Shown: in pieces, positions 10,925-22,000 of the stretch
Layout: every line of letters starts with the position of its first letter
Numbering within the stretch: the stretch's first letter is position 1
Source: Larimichthys crocea
Taxonomy: Eukaryota > Chordata > Actinopteri > Sciaenidae
DNA length: 64,000 nucleotides
NCBI RefSeq assembly: GCF_000972845.2
Contig: NC_040028.1
Location: forward strand, 20,637,473 to 20,701,472
Reading direction: 5' to 3'
Notes under the pieces: generated by a model
The model's database searches: none
What the model was told of the DNA's origin: nothing
Seen by the model: the letters and a program-made list of their open reading frames with translations, nothing else
Translations under genes and position numbers: made by a program

Positions 10925-11530
10925 TTACAGAGGGCAGCGTGAGATGCGTGCACAGTACAGATGATCACTAACAAACCAAAGTGACGGAGAGAAGCTCAGC
11001 TCAAAGCCTCTGGCGAGCATCGTCTCCTAAACGAAGCACAATTCAAACCCCGAGCGATTAAAACAGCGATTATAAAAAGTTACATTTTCCACAGAGTTCC
11101 AGGTGAATTCACTCTGACACAGTAACACGTCTTGATTCTGACATTTCTGTAATAATCTCACATGTCTTGGCTTTCTGAGACTACGATCATACAAACAGCC
11201 CCTGTAGTTTGGGTAAGAGGCCTCGTGTGGCAGAGGTGAATATTTAAAGTTATAATCTGGATTATTACCAACATGTTTGATGTTCATCTCTCAGAGCAGG
11301 AAGCTAACCACAAGACTGACACACTCAAAGTGTGTGTGAGAGAGGACAGAACATGCCAGTCAAATCTGGGGCACTCTTGTCTTAGAAGCAATTTGTTCTT
11401 TTGTTGCTCCATGAGCTCTGTTTTCATCTTCTGCTTCTTCTCGGGTGGAATTGTAAGAGAAGAGCGTACAAGGGCTTGATGGAGTGGTGAGTCAGAGCCA
11501 GGATAACACCGACGAGTGAGAAAGAGAGTA
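10925..11530. other. Intergenic DNA
   Basis: No gene or repeat was recognised. An 86-codon frame on the minus strand (11027-11287) has no recognisable family. Confidence 0.5.
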
Positions 11531-11533
11531 AGA

Positions 11534-11561
11534 AGAGAGAGAGAGAGAGAGAGAGAGAGAC
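11534..11561. repeat. (GA)n microsatellite
   Basis: GA array of about 14 units inside a longer purine-rich stretch. Confidence 0.9.
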
Positions 11562-11960
11562 CAGGGAGGCCAATGTCAATCCCCCAGCAAACAGCAGTGG
11601 ATAATCACAGGCTTTAGGAAAACACTATGTCCATAATGCTATTACCCGGGATTACCTACTCCAGCAGAGAAGGCGAGACTCTCTTCACAATGTGCCACAG
11701 ACCTTTCAGATAATCATCTTATCACAGATGACAAACCCAGAAGAAACATCCCATTATTCAAGAAATCTACAGCATGTTTGGATGAAGACATATCGGAAGA
11801 TGGCAAAATTATTCGAGTGGAAAAATATCAGATTTCTGAAATTAGCACATCGGCCGCTTCCCCACTCTCTCTCTCTCTCTGTTTCATTCTCTCACTGTCT
11901 CTTTCTCCAGGGGCACTTTCTCTTTTTCCCACAGGGCAATTACAGACAAGATTTTATGCA
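11562..11960. promoter_or_regulatory. Candidate conserved regulatory block
   Basis: About 400 bp largely free of repeats, with GATA-like cores (GATAATCATCTTATC near 11710) and CCATAATGCTATTACCCGGG near 11631, followed by a CT-rich tract at 11867-11910. It has the texture of a fish non-coding conserved element. Confidence 0.3.
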
Positions 11961-12059
11961 TTGTTCAGCTTATCAATTAGCCACAACACCCCTTCTCCTC
12001 CTCCTCCCCCCGATTGGTCTGTAATGAACGTAATGGTTTTAACGGTCAGGAGTTGCAAC

Positions 12060-12480
12060 TCTTAGAGGTGCTGTGCTAATGGTGTCGCCACAGTGATGGA
12101 GTCACAGTAACAACTCTGCGGGGAAAAAAAGAAGGAAGGAGGAGGCGAGGGGAGGTGAGGCGAGGGGAGGAGGGGGGAGGCAAGTCAGCTCTCCCTAACA
12201 CATCTCTAATTAGAGCTCACAGTCAGTCATTACTGATGTAATAGGGTGTAACACTAATGGCTATCAGGCAAGCCCCCACAAACAACAGAGGGGGGTTCTT
12301 GTAAGGTGAGAGGAGCAGAAAATTTATGGACGAGGAGGAAAAAAAAAAAAAAAAGGAAAAAATCAGATTATGGTGTGGAGAGGAGGTGAAATGGAAAAGT
12401 TGGGGGAGGCGGCGGCGGAGGGGGAGTGGAGGAGGGTCAAGGAGTGAGGAGAGTGATTAGGGGGAAAGTGCAGCAAGCAG
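12060..12480. promoter_or_regulatory. Candidate regulatory block plus purine-rich tracts
   Basis: The core at about 12190-12290 contains CTCTAATTAGAGCTC, an 11-bp perfect palindrome (CTCTAATTAGAG) with a homeodomain TAATTA centre, and TGATGTAATAGGGTG. Purine-rich tracts flank it (12120-12182 and 12330-12470, with an A run at 12339-12354). Confidence 0.35.
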
Positions 12481-13009
12481 CAGAGACGAGTCTTTAAGTA
12501 CAGTAGTCAGACAAGGTCAGCGCGCATTAATGGAAAACCTCTCTCTGATGATAGCAAGAAATCTGTCGTGTTGGACGTTGTCCAAACATCCAGAGTGACA
12601 AGACAAAAAAAAAACACACACAGATCGGAATTAAGGAAGTCTGAAGCCGCCTGGCTGTGAGCGAGCCAGACGGACTCCTCGTTAACCACTTTGGCCACCG
12701 TAGACCTCGTTAGCACTGATGCACTCCGCGCTCCATTCAGCTGCTACTGATGCATGTTTTTACACTTTTCGACACCAAATTGCGGCGGCTGTAGCAGAAA
12801 GGAGAGAGCGGCGGAGGTAAAGAGGTAAAGGAAGGTGGATGACAGGAAAAACCACGTCTGAGCCGAGCGGTGAAAAGAGAGAAGAAGTTCTGCTCGCTGC
12901 CTCCGTGTCACGGAAGAATCCAAGTCTGGGTAACTTTAACGTTTATTTGATTTTGTTTAATAATTTCCTTAATTAAGTGTGGATGAGGTTTACATAACAC
13001 CATGCACAA
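12481..13009. other. Intergenic DNA
   Basis: No gene or repeat was recognised. Confidence 0.5.
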
Positions 13010-13110
13010 AGCCACAAACTGCAGTTCCTCAGACATCCACTCGAGGCTGGCTCCAGAAGTGAGTCAGTCTCCATAAGTCCCCATGTTCAACATGTTTACA
13101 GCCTGGTACA
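13010..13110 (-). repeat. Family R repeat, fragment
   Basis: Matches family R from ACTGCAGTTCCTC through CTCCAGAAGTGAGTCAGTCT to TGTTTACAGCCTGGTACA. The stretch that encodes TCCAACTTCACAGCAG in other copies is deleted here. The strand is given relative to the copy at 18753. Confidence 0.75.
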
Positions 13111-13500
13111 GGCATGGCATCAACACTGACAGCGGCTGTGTGAGAAAACAGTCTCACCACAACAATCGTTCAGTAGCATCCCTGGAGATTTCAGTCGTAT
13201 TACATGACCTTCATCAGCAGATGGAGTCTGCACACTTTATTCTACACGCGCTGCTGCAGGTTGGACCCGCTCAGGTCACCATCAGAGAAAACAAGACGTA
13301 CTCAACAAAAGCAGGTTTCTTTTTCTTGGAGCAGAGTTTGTACAGGGGGAACAAACTGGACTGACAGACTGGAAACCAGTGAGCCCGGGTTACAAACCAG
13401 TATCCGTCCATCGATCAATGTCACAGAAAGACTGAATAAAACAATATTCTATTGATTATCAGAGTCTGAGAGATGTTTTATTTTGAAACATGACTGGATA
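13111..13500. other. Intergenic DNA
   Basis: No gene or repeat was recognised between the family R fragment and the SINE. Confidence 0.5.
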
Positions 13501-13661
13501 CGGGCTGCTGTTTAGCTCAGTTGGTCGAGCCGCAGCGACCCAGGGTTCGAATCCTGCGTCCGTTTGCTGCATGTCATTCCTGATCTCTCTTTCCACACAT
13601 TCCTGCCAGTCTTCAGCTGCCTCTATACAATAAAAAGCTGGAAAAGGACAAAAAAAAAGGG
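13501..13661 (+). mobile_element. tRNA-derived SINE
   Basis: Pol III A box TAGCTCAGTTGG (13513-13524) and B box GGTTCGAATCC (13544-13554) form a tRNA-like head. The spacing between them is shorter than in a working tRNA, so this is not a tRNA gene. The body carries TGCTGCATGTCATTCCTGAT, a word shared by abundant fish tRNA-SINEs, then a pyrimidine-rich segment, an AATAAAA-like tail and a final A run (about 13651-13659). No clear target-site duplication was found. Confidence 0.85.
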
Positions 13662-14449
13662 TCGGTAACGTGATACGTTACCCCCAAAATGAACAGACCA
13701 AAACAAAATCACAGAGTCGGCTGGACGTGAGGAACACACTTGGACCGGCTCGCACTAATTCAGCGTAAAGGTGAGTTGTATTTAACTCTCGTCTGTGAGT
13801 CTCTGTCCGGGGACATGCTGAGGGAATCAGCCTCATGCATAAGACGTCTCCTCGTAGTTAAAGAAGGATTTAGTTGCTCGCTTGCTCAGGATGCAGATTG
13901 ACCTTGGAGGTACATTGTACACTGTAACCTATTATGTAGCTTCACTAACGACAATGGCAGCAGCCTGGCCTTTGAGGGAGCTGCAGGACTTCGGGTGGGG
14001 GGGGTCTCTATTCCTGAACTCAGCCTTGAAAGTGTGTTTGAGTGTGTGTAAGTGTGTGTGTGTATTTAAGACATTTCGGGGGGACGGGGGGGCTCCTCAG
14101 TTGCCTAACCGTAGTCCCTCATCCAGAATTTGAAATAAGGTCATCGTCCCCAGGAGGCCCCCCAAGTCAAAGCCTCCCTTCCTCACCTGCCCTTTAACTC
14201 TCCTCATCGCCTCCTTTTCTTAACTTAACTCTTCAGCTGGGTCCCATGAATCCATCCTTCCCTTTTTACCTCCTCGTCTTTTCCTCTTTTGTTTACACTT
14301 TAACTTCCTCTTCCTCAGGTGTGAACACTTCCCGACGAAAGCACCAAAGAAGAAGAAGAAGAAGAAGAAGAAGAACAGAACAATGGCGCGGCCGTGTGTC
14401 CTTCACCTCGACAGTTGGAGCTCCGTCCTGTTTGTGTCGGACTCTGCAG
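13662..14449. other. Intergenic DNA with (AAG)n
   Basis: Holds a (GAA)n microsatellite at 14347-14376 and a G-rich spot at 13994-14002. No gene is supported. Confidence 0.5.
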
Positions 14450-14900
14450 TAATGTTATTGGGCCTTAAAACTGTAATTTGATTGGAGAAATGAATTTTAT
14501 GGATTAGCAAAACAATAAAGACAGAAATGGCATCATTAGTAGATAAGGCAGGTAATAAGTGTATTAAGGCTCGTGGTCTGGGTGTGTGTGTGTGTGTGTG
14601 TGCAGCACAGATGCATATCCAATAGGACGCAGAGTGAAGCAGGACAATAACACGCGATTCTTATGCTAATCAAGGAGGCCATTAATGTTTACATTCAGAA
14701 TCAGGCCCTTTCCAGAGAAATACATTCTCTGCCCGCTTAAACTCGGATAATTAGTTCCCTCTTAAACCCATATTCCATTAACTCAGGTGAATCCATCTGA
14801 GTTTCATCAAATTTCTGCTTCATTTTGCATGATAATGCAATTTAAAAGCAAATGACATATTCAGACTGCTCGCTCGGAAATAATATATGTGTGAAAAGGC
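14450..14900. promoter_or_regulatory. Candidate enhancer with POU-like and SOX-like sites
   Basis: Repeat-poor except for a (TG)10 run at 14582-14602. It holds GACAATAA (near 14643), ATGCTAAT (14663-14670), GGATAATTAGTTCC (near 14745) and an inverted POU-like pair TTTTGCAT-GATA-ATGCAATT (14823-14842). The cluster of SOX/POU/homeodomain-type words in a low-repeat block makes this one of the better regulatory candidates. Confidence 0.4.
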
Positions 14901-15179
14901 TTTTTGTGTGTGTTTTTTTTTTTTTTACGTGTATCTGAAAATATTTAAAAGTATTTCCCATAATTCAGCGTGACTGATTTATGAATAAATTAAATCTTTA
15001 ACTATAAACAGCTTATTGGAGATTAGCGACTGATGTATTAAACGCTGCCTGCTGCTTTCTCTGCACACTTATATGTGACATCTAATATCACAGTGGCACC
15101 ATGTGAACGTGCTCGTCTAAAGCGGCTGTGCAGGGATCCTCCAAATAACAGAAGACCAACGTTAGCTTCTGTTAGCTCT
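14901..15179. other. Intergenic DNA
   Basis: AT-rich, with a T run at about 14914-14927. Nothing else was recognised. Confidence 0.5.
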
Positions 15180-15870
15180 CACAGAAATTTACCGTAATAA
15201 ATACGACGTAACGTTTCTAATGTTACAGTCATAGGATGTTAGTACTGCTGATTTCACGTTGAAGGTTGGCGTTTTAGTCCATATTTTAAAATGTCTGTAG
15301 ATTTCACAGTGAAAACAACTAAAGATTAAATATGTTATTAAATATTACGGTGTTTTACTATATAATTAACAGGCTCTAATATAAAATATTACCCTATGAT
15401 GTATAAATTTCCTTTAAGTGATGCAAAATAAAGGTTTTTAAGTACAGCAGTGTCAAACTTCATGACACATTTTACGGTCTTTTACTCATTGTCATTGTTT
15501 GGCAGTTTTTCCCTGTGAATCTACTATTTTTCCTGCTTGTGTTATTACACTAACAGGATATTAGTACTGTTATATTAGTACATTTATGGTTGGCATTTTA
15601 TTCCATATTTTAAAGTGTCTGTAGATTTTATGGTGAAAAACAACATACAATAAAACAATAGTGTTTTACTGTATAATCAACAGTCTCTAATATAAAATAC
15701 TACCCTGCTATGTATGAATTTCCTTCAAATGAAGTATAAATACATGTTTTAAAGTGTTTTCCTGTATACAGTTAAACACAGTCATACTTCATGGCATATT
15801 TTACGTCTTTTACCGTCATGGTTTGTCAGTTTTTCACCGTTATTTTTGTTTTGTTTTGTTACAGTGTGGC
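15180..15870. repeat. Two diverged tandem units of about 322 bp
   Basis: AGGATGTTAGTACTG at 15233 recurs as AGGATATTAGTACTG at 15555. Downstream words recur in the same order, including CCATATTTTAAA, GTCTGTAGATTT, TCTAATATAAAATA and TTTACCGTCAT-like ends. The AT-rich units have diverged noticeably. They resemble interspersed fish repeats that amplify as short tandem pairs; no coding capacity is seen. Confidence 0.7.
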
Positions 15871-16061
15871 GTACTTGTGTTGACGTGGTGTCACTAAAAC
15901 AGGAAGTGATGTAAAGGTGCATTTGTCCACATGTATGCACGCACAGGTAACGAGCAGAGAAATGGATTTCTGGTTTCAGAGCTTTCCAACTTTGAAAACA
16001 CAAAAGCCACAAAAAACACAAAACTTGGCTTGAGCAAGTCAGTTTTCCCATGGTGTGTGAA

Positions 16062-16088
16062 TGGGTGTGTGTGTGTGTGTGTGTGTGA
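16062..16088. repeat. (TG)n microsatellite
   Basis: Short TG array. Confidence 0.85.
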
Positions 16089-16285
16089 GCACAAGAGTGT
16101 GTATCATGTGCATGTGCGGCAGTGTGTAATTTTACTTCACAAAAAAACCTTAAAAAGATCAAAATGTGCCTCGTTCTGTGCCCTCAATGTAATATCTCTG
16201 TTTTCCTATATTCCTTCTTAACACAGACGTTTACTGTGCTTAAAACACTTATGATTTATATAGGAAGGTAGCTTCACGTCGGTTT

Positions 16286-16289
<4 letters not shown>

Positions 16290-16358
<69 letters not shown>
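16290..16358. repeat. (CA)34 microsatellite
   Basis: One of the longest uninterrupted CA arrays in the window. Confidence 0.95.
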
Positions 16359-16360
<2 letters not shown>

Positions 16361-16424
16361 TAATGGATAGGAGCTGGCTGAGGGCGTCTGTCAGGGGCGA
16401 CTGTTCTAATCAGAGCAGTGGGGA

Positions 16425-16615
16425 GAGAGATAAAGGAGAAAATAATGAGTGTGGCATCAGGCCTTTCATAGCGCAACAAAAGGCCACGGGATCAGATAGA
16501 CAGACACAATGTGGAGAGGAGAGGAAGAGAGGGAGAGAGAAGAGAGAGGGAGAGAGGGAGGGAGGAGGCAGGGTGGGGAGAGAGGAGGAGAGAGGAGAGA
16601 GGAGGGATGGAATGG
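16425..16615. repeat. Purine-rich (GA/GGA) tract
   Basis: The plus strand is dominated by GAGA, GGAG and GAGG words, most strongly at 16513-16610. Frames over it give Glu/Arg/Gly or Ser/Leu/Pro runs and are not genes. Confidence 0.8.
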
Positions 16616-16869
16616 GTTTGCTAATAAGCCTCCTTGCACTGTAGGTGATGTAGGCAACAGTAGGCGACATTATGAAATGCAAGCTTACGTCTGGCTTCAC
16701 TTGAAGGATGCCGTGGAGTGGGGCGGATGGAAGTTTCTATGACAACATTAATAATTTTAGCACAGAGTAGTCCATCTCCAGCCCGGGCGGGGTGGTGGTG
16801 GTGGTGGTGGTGGGGCTGATTATAAATGCGTCCTCTCGTAACACATCCTTCCATTTTCTGCCTCAAAAT

Positions 16870-17110
16870 ACTTTGTCGGCCCGTGCCCTCTTTCTTCCTG
16901 CTGATTAGTGTCGCTTCATTTACTGTGTGTGTGATAATTTCCAGTCATCCTTTGATTATTAATGCTTAATTTACCCAGATTACACTCCTTTGATTATTAA
17001 TGCCTAATTTAGCCTGATGACTCCCAATCATTAGACGGTGCCCAAACTGAAAGCAAACAACCTTAGTGGTCTCCCAATGTACCGATACAGCCTCTTCTCC
17101 AGATAATGAT
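16870..17110. promoter_or_regulatory. Candidate enhancer with duplicated TCF/homeodomain module
   Basis: CCTTTGATTATTAATGC(T/C)TAATTTA occurs twice, at 16949-16973 and 16987-17011, with one mismatch and a 38-bp period. Each copy holds a TCF/LEF-like CTTTGAT followed by ATTAAT and TAATTT homeodomain-type cores. Flanks contain GCTGATTAGTG and CCCAATCATTAGACGG. The DNA between the copies differs, so this looks like retained paired sites and not simple satellite DNA. Confidence 0.5.
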
Positions 17111-17199
17111 ACTGTTCAGAGGAGCCAGCGAGCGTCAAGTCAGTGCCCACGTTTCTTTTTTTTTTTTTTTTTTACCCAAACTCCCATCAAACTTTAAAG

Positions 17200-18060
17200 A
17201 GAAAAGAAATACTAATTAGAAACTGCAAGCTAGGAGAAATGAGCAGGCAGACTCAGAACAGAAAATCCTATTCAAAGACTTAATGAGCTTGTCGAAGCTG
17301 AATAATTGATTTCTAATTCTAGCCTGCAGCTGTTGACCCAACCGGGGAGTGTTTTTGAATGGAGCTGAAATATGTTGCGCTCTGACTTGGCACCGTTGGC
17401 TTTCTGCTAGCAGAACCATTAGCGAATACCCTCGTGCCTACCTCGCACTTTTAAGGTTTCAGTCAGACTTTCACGTTTCATTACTCAACTTCGGTGCACG
17501 AAAACAAACAAAAAAAATCGGGGCTCTCCCTTTGAAACTCATCACGGGTAACTCCCTCGACAACTTAATCCTCCTTCAGATCTTGTTTAATATTTTAGGC
17601 TGGACACAGTTTAATAAAAGGCCGTTTGACTCGGAGCTGTGAAAGCCCAGCCGGGTAAAAACTCTCCCAGCGTAGAAAGCGTTGGGAAAGCGCGCTCCAT
17701 ATCAGATTGTAGGTGTTTTATGTTTCGTTCATTTGCTTGCGGAGTGATTCTTTGTTGCCCCTGTGTGGACGATCATATCCTGGGGGGCTCTGGGGCGGGA
17801 GCAGCACAGAGAGCACCCTGTGTGTGAACCACAGCCGCCCAGCGTCCCTGTAAGATGACCTCACGGAAAATAGGCCTAATTATTGCCGTGACAGCCCGTG
17901 CTATCATATTCTGCCAGATCAGTCACTACATAGGAGAGAGGAGGGGAGGTGGTGGAGGTGAGGGGGGAGAAAAATTAACAGAAATATATACCGCCGTGCC
18001 ACCAAACCCCCCCTAAACTGAGCCCATTTATTTTTAATACCCTAATCAGCAGGTCCCAAA
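17200..18060. promoter_or_regulatory. Candidate conserved regulatory block
   Basis: Long low-repeat stretch with TACTAATTAGAAAC (17211), ATTCAAAGACTTAATGAGC (17268), AATAATTGATTTCTAATT (17301) and GGCCTAATTATTGCCG (near 17872). The preceding T run lies at 17156-17173. Open frames up to 97 codons lack family resemblance. Confidence 0.35.
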
Positions 18061-18752
18061 GGGGGCTTGGCTCTCACTCACCTGCACAGACAGACACAGG
18101 TGAGTACAGGTGAGGCGGCAGGGACAGAGGAGGAGGGGGATGGGGAGCAGGTTGGATGTGCGAGGCAGTGGCTTGAACTGGAGTTTTGATCAAGAGTGTG
18201 CGCACGGTGAACACACAGGGAAATATGTTTGCATAGAAACTTTCCCAAGAGGACGCGGTCATTATACAGTTTAAGGTAGACGGCAGCGATTAACTGAAGG
18301 TCCGTCCTATTCCTGAAGCCGTAGTCATTAGGCCGGGATCATTATATGATAGATTTCAGGGCTATTTGCCCGGTTTTGTTCCCAGAGACAGCACGACTAC
18401 GAGAGACACCCTGGGAATGGGACATACTACACCAACAGCTACCTCCGTGAGAAAAACACGGCACATATCAACGCTGTGTCCCGAGCTGTGGGCGACACGG
18501 AGGCTTTTACTTTCTAGCTTTCTAGCTCCAGCTCGTTAGAAAGCACAACCAAGGATGACTCAGCAAAACAAAGGGCATGCAGTGAGAGCAGGTAACAGGT
18601 AGAATGAGCCTGTTTACCTTTGTCAGAGTTTATCCAGGTTATCTAAACTTCTTCATGTGGAGGTAAAGCTAAACGTGAGCGCCCATAATGTCAGTAATTT
18701 CCCCTCATTGCACGGGAACTAAAAATCGACAAAGACGTTGATCATCTGCGAG
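18061..18752. other. Intergenic DNA
   Basis: No gene or repeat was recognised. The segment 18270-18400 (CGATTAACTGAAGG, GTCATTAGGCCGGGATCATT) is repeat-free and could be a further regulatory element. Confidence 0.4.
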
Positions 18753-19070
18753 CTGAATGACACCTGGTTGCTCAAACAAGCCACCTGTAACCACACCCAC
18801 CTGTCAATCAAAGCGTCCACGCTCTTAATCCTGCATAACTTTAAGCCTTAATATAATGTGAACAGGTGAGTTGTATATAAATTCACCCTCAGTACAGTTG
18901 TCATGAACGGGGAAATTAGCTACAGAGACCAAAACTGTTTTTTGTACCAGGCTGTAAACATGTTTATTTCTGCTGTGAAGTTGGACATTTGGACATGGGG
19001 ACTTATGGAGACTGACTCACTTCTGGAGCCAGCCTCAAGTGGACGTTTGAGAGACTGCAGTTTTTTGGCT
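18753..19070 (+). repeat. Family R repeat, near full length
   Basis: Longest well-preserved copy, from CTGAATGACACCTGGTTGCT to GACGTTTGAGAGACTGCAG. It contains a short frame starting MNGEISYRDQNCFLYQAVNM (18903 onward) that recurs in the copy at 28447. Copies differ downstream, so the frame is not evidence of a protein. I recognise the core (AGGCTGTAAACATGTTTATT, GGAGCCAGCCTCAAGTGGAC) as a word common in fish genomes. No terminal inverted repeats or pol III boxes were found, so its class is open. Confidence 0.85.
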
Positions 19071-19512
19071 TTGTATGGTGTTGATAACTCATAAATAAGG
19101 AAACTACTGAATATATATCATGAACAAAATTAAATACACATTAAAGTTACGCAGACTTCTCCGACACATGCTGCTGTTTTCTAACCCTGATCACGTCGTT
19201 AATGTTAATTAACCTTAATTGACTTTATCACAGTGTTGTGACAGAACGGACAAACTAATGACTTGTTGGAAAGGTGTCGCTGAACAAACATTTTCACTCA
19301 CTTCTGAAGAAGTTTGGATAAACTGGAGGTCTGACTTCTACTGAGCGACGTCGCCGCGTTTCCAGTAAAATATGACATCATCATAATTAAAACGAAATAA
19401 CGATCAAATAAGATCTAAGTTCATCACTTAATACTTAAAGTACTTAGAGTCTCTGATCAGGTTAAACTAATGATGACACAACTTCACCATGTTTAGACTG
19501 AGAATGAAGCTG
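19071..19512. other. Intergenic DNA
   Basis: No gene or repeat was recognised. Confidence 0.5.
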
Positions 19513-19513
19513 T

Positions 19514-19555
<42 letters not shown>
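19513..19555. repeat. (AC)n microsatellite
   Basis: AC array of about 21 units. Confidence 0.95.
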
Positions 19556-19558
<3 letters not shown>

Positions 19559-19659
19559 AGACAATAGTAATAAGATAATAATGTGATTAATTCCACTGAT
19601 TGCAAAAATCAGCCTGCTTGAAACAACTGTGTGTTTTCATTTGTGGGTTTCCTGATTTT

Positions 19660-19668
19660 GTGTGTGTC

Positions 19669-19710
<42 letters not shown>

Positions 19711-19757
19711 GGTGTGTGTGTGTGTGTGTCGGTGTGTGTGTGTGTGTGTGTGTGTGT
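19660..19757. repeat. Interrupted (TG)n with CGGTG spacers
   Basis: TG array broken at intervals by TCGG, giving a minisatellite-like higher-order pattern of TG blocks. Confidence 0.9.
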
Positions 19758-20213
19758 GGCTTTTTGCTGGGAAAGAAAAGAATACAGTAGTAACCCTTTT
19801 GTAACCCGGCCCTGGCCTCCACCCCGCGGCCCCCTCTCGCTGTCACTGGCCATGTGTAGTGTGTAATAGGCACTGACAGTCGTTGTGCAGGTCAGTAACC
19901 TCCGTGGCCTCGTCTAATTGAGGCTAAGGATCCCGACTTGTCCTGCCATCTATAATTAACCACATCATCTGCAGCCGTATGAAAGATTCAGCTGGACTGG
20001 GAGTGGCCGACACATGATCCCGCCGTTGGTGTTTACCGCTCGTGTGTAGAAATGTGTGTGTGTTAGTAGATGCGTTGTAGCCACAGCGACTTGGAAGAAT
20101 CTTTTGATTTAGCCAACAGATGTTTAATAAGAAGTGTTGACGCCGTACACATCCATCCATCTACTGCAGACGTACACGTGTGCATCTAACCTTAAAACTG
20201 TCAGCACATAAAC
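19758..20213. other. Intergenic DNA
   Basis: Mixed sequence with a block near 19900-19990 (GTCTAATTGAGGCTAAGG, TATAATTAACCACATC) that is repeat-free. No gene is supported. Confidence 0.4.
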
Positions 20214-20835
20214 AGCCACGGACAAAAATATTGTCACAGAATGAACTTATACTCCACAAAAAACGATGCAATTACAAATGTTTCATTAATTCCATGTATA
20301 TTTCTTTTGTCTGCATCAGAACGACACAAAAAAACTCAGAGAAAAAAAGATTTTACACAAAACTCCAAACATGGACTAAATGATTGTACCCTGTAAGCAT
20401 CAGTTAGTTTCTGTACTGGAGTTTTGGACCACTCTTCTTTTGCCAACTGATCCAGATCTTTCAAGATTTGATGGGTTCCTTCTCCCAAACACAGGAACTC
20501 TGTGGGATTTAGATCTGGACTTCTGGCCACTTCAGAACTCTCCAGCTCTTTGTCTTTGGGTCACTGTCCTGCTGTAAGACCCACGTACCTCTGACGGACA
20601 CCCAGATTTGTGACGCTGGGCCCCAGAATTATTTGGTAGTCTTCAGATTTCATGCACACAGTCAAGACATCCAGCACCTGAAACATCAGAGAACCTCCAC
20701 CATGTTCTGAAAACAGAAGAACGATGTTCTTTAACAAAAATCTCCATTTAGTTTTAGTCTCGTCTGTCCACAGCACGTTCTCCCTGACCGAGTTTGGAAA
20801 ACTTCAATCTGGCTTCACGATGTTTTTATTTTAAA
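20214..20835 (-). mobile_element. Degenerate Tc1/mariner-like transposon, transposase remnant
   Basis: The minus strand encodes pieces of a Tc1-type DDE transposase in order: LWTDETK (near 20755-20775, first catalytic Asp), GGGSLMFQ (near 20690), QQDSDPKTKS (near 20545-20575, second Asp region), SPDLNPTEF (near 20497-20523, third acidic residue) and KEEWSKTPVQKLTDAYR (near 20390-20450). Frame changes separate the pieces and the N-terminal DNA-binding region is absent, so it cannot be active. The plus-strand word CACGGACAAAAATATTGTCAC near 20217 may be one terminus; the other end is unclear. Confidence 0.88.
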
Positions 20836-21540
20836 AAGGAGCATCAGGTGTTTGAAACATGATTATTATGAAATATCTCACAAAAGAAATCTACATTACA
20901 TTTGTATCTGCAGCAGTTTGCAGACAGAGAAGAGAACACTGACCTCTAACTTCATCTAATCATACGGTTGTCTTCAATGTTGTTGCTAAATAACAGCCAC
21001 CTGCGCAGAGATCCACTAAACCTGCAGTCACCTCCTCACACATGCTTTCCTCCACCCCCCTCTTCCTCCACCTTCCCCTCCTATAAGCTTGATCTTTGGC
21101 GTGACAGAAACTTGAAGTGTACTCTGCCCCTTCAAACACCTTGGCTCTGCCTTCCTCTGCCCTCTCCTCCTCCTCCTCCTCATCCACCTCCTCCTCCTCA
21201 TCCACCTCCTCCTCCTCCTGCTCGCTCAGCTCTCCCAGCTCACCCTACCCCACTTAGCTCCTCTCTCTTTCCTGTCGAAGCCTTTGAAATGCGGCTTTCA
21301 AAAATGCTGCTTTTTGAATTAATGAATCATTTTTCGCCAGGTGTCGTTGGGTGGAGGGGTGGAGGGGAGCGGGCAAAGGGGAGAGGGAGGGAGAGAGAGG
21401 GGGGGGGCTAATAAATACAGAGTGGAGAGAGCCTCACCACTACCCTCCCTCCCTCATCCGACACACACACACACACACACACACACGCCTTTGCTTTCCT
21501 CCAACAGCCCTCCACCCTCCACCCCCAGCCCTAGATGAAA
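20836..21540. other. Intergenic DNA with CTC and CA arrays
   Basis: Pyrimidine-rich (CTC)n/(CCT)n tract at about 21040-21250, a purine-rich stretch at 21340-21410 and (CA)12 at 21462-21486. Long frames here are low-complexity translations. Confidence 0.6.
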
Positions 21541-22000
21541 GGCCTGGCTCGTTCCTGTACCTTTAATTTAAAGCTGAAAAGGAAAACGAGAGCGGGGGGT
21601 GCGAAACACGCTTATGAATATGGAGAAAATTGAATGAGTACCATCCCTTTGAATAAATCAGTATGAATGTCCCTTGGCCTTGTTGGGAGGAAGGTCGCAG
21701 GAGACCCTTGGAAACACGGATGGATGGAGCGGTGCGTGTGCACGTGCACGTGCACGTGTATGTAGCGCGTCCTTGCAAAGTGTACGCAGATGTTCAGAGA
21801 ACTTTGGAGCGCTCGTGATGTTTTCATTGTTGAAGTGCCATTAAAAAAAAAGAACATTTGATGATTATTATAAACTGATGACTTAAATACGTGATAAGCA
21901 CGTATGGAGATACGAGTGCAGGCCATGCAAAGAGAGAACAGTGTGTGTAGAAGGTCTATGGTCACTGTGAAGAAGCTTGGAGGGCTTCAGGACAAACCTT
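21541..22000. promoter_or_regulatory. Candidate regulatory block with tandem E-boxes
   Basis: Repeat-poor sequence (CTTTAATTTAAAGCTG, GCTTATGAATATGG) followed by three contiguous CACGTG E-boxes at 21741-21758. CACGTG is bound by bHLH-ZIP factors; the alternating purine-pyrimidine run could also simply be a short simple repeat. Confidence 0.3.

Noticed and set aside
13513..13554. Possible tRNA gene
   Set aside because: The A and B boxes are too close and the acceptor stem does not pair. The downstream SINE body and A tail show it is a SINE head.
18903..19094. Small conserved protein beginning MNGEISYRDQ, seen twice
   Set aside because: It recurs only because both frames lie in copies of family R; the frames diverge after an indel and end in different places.
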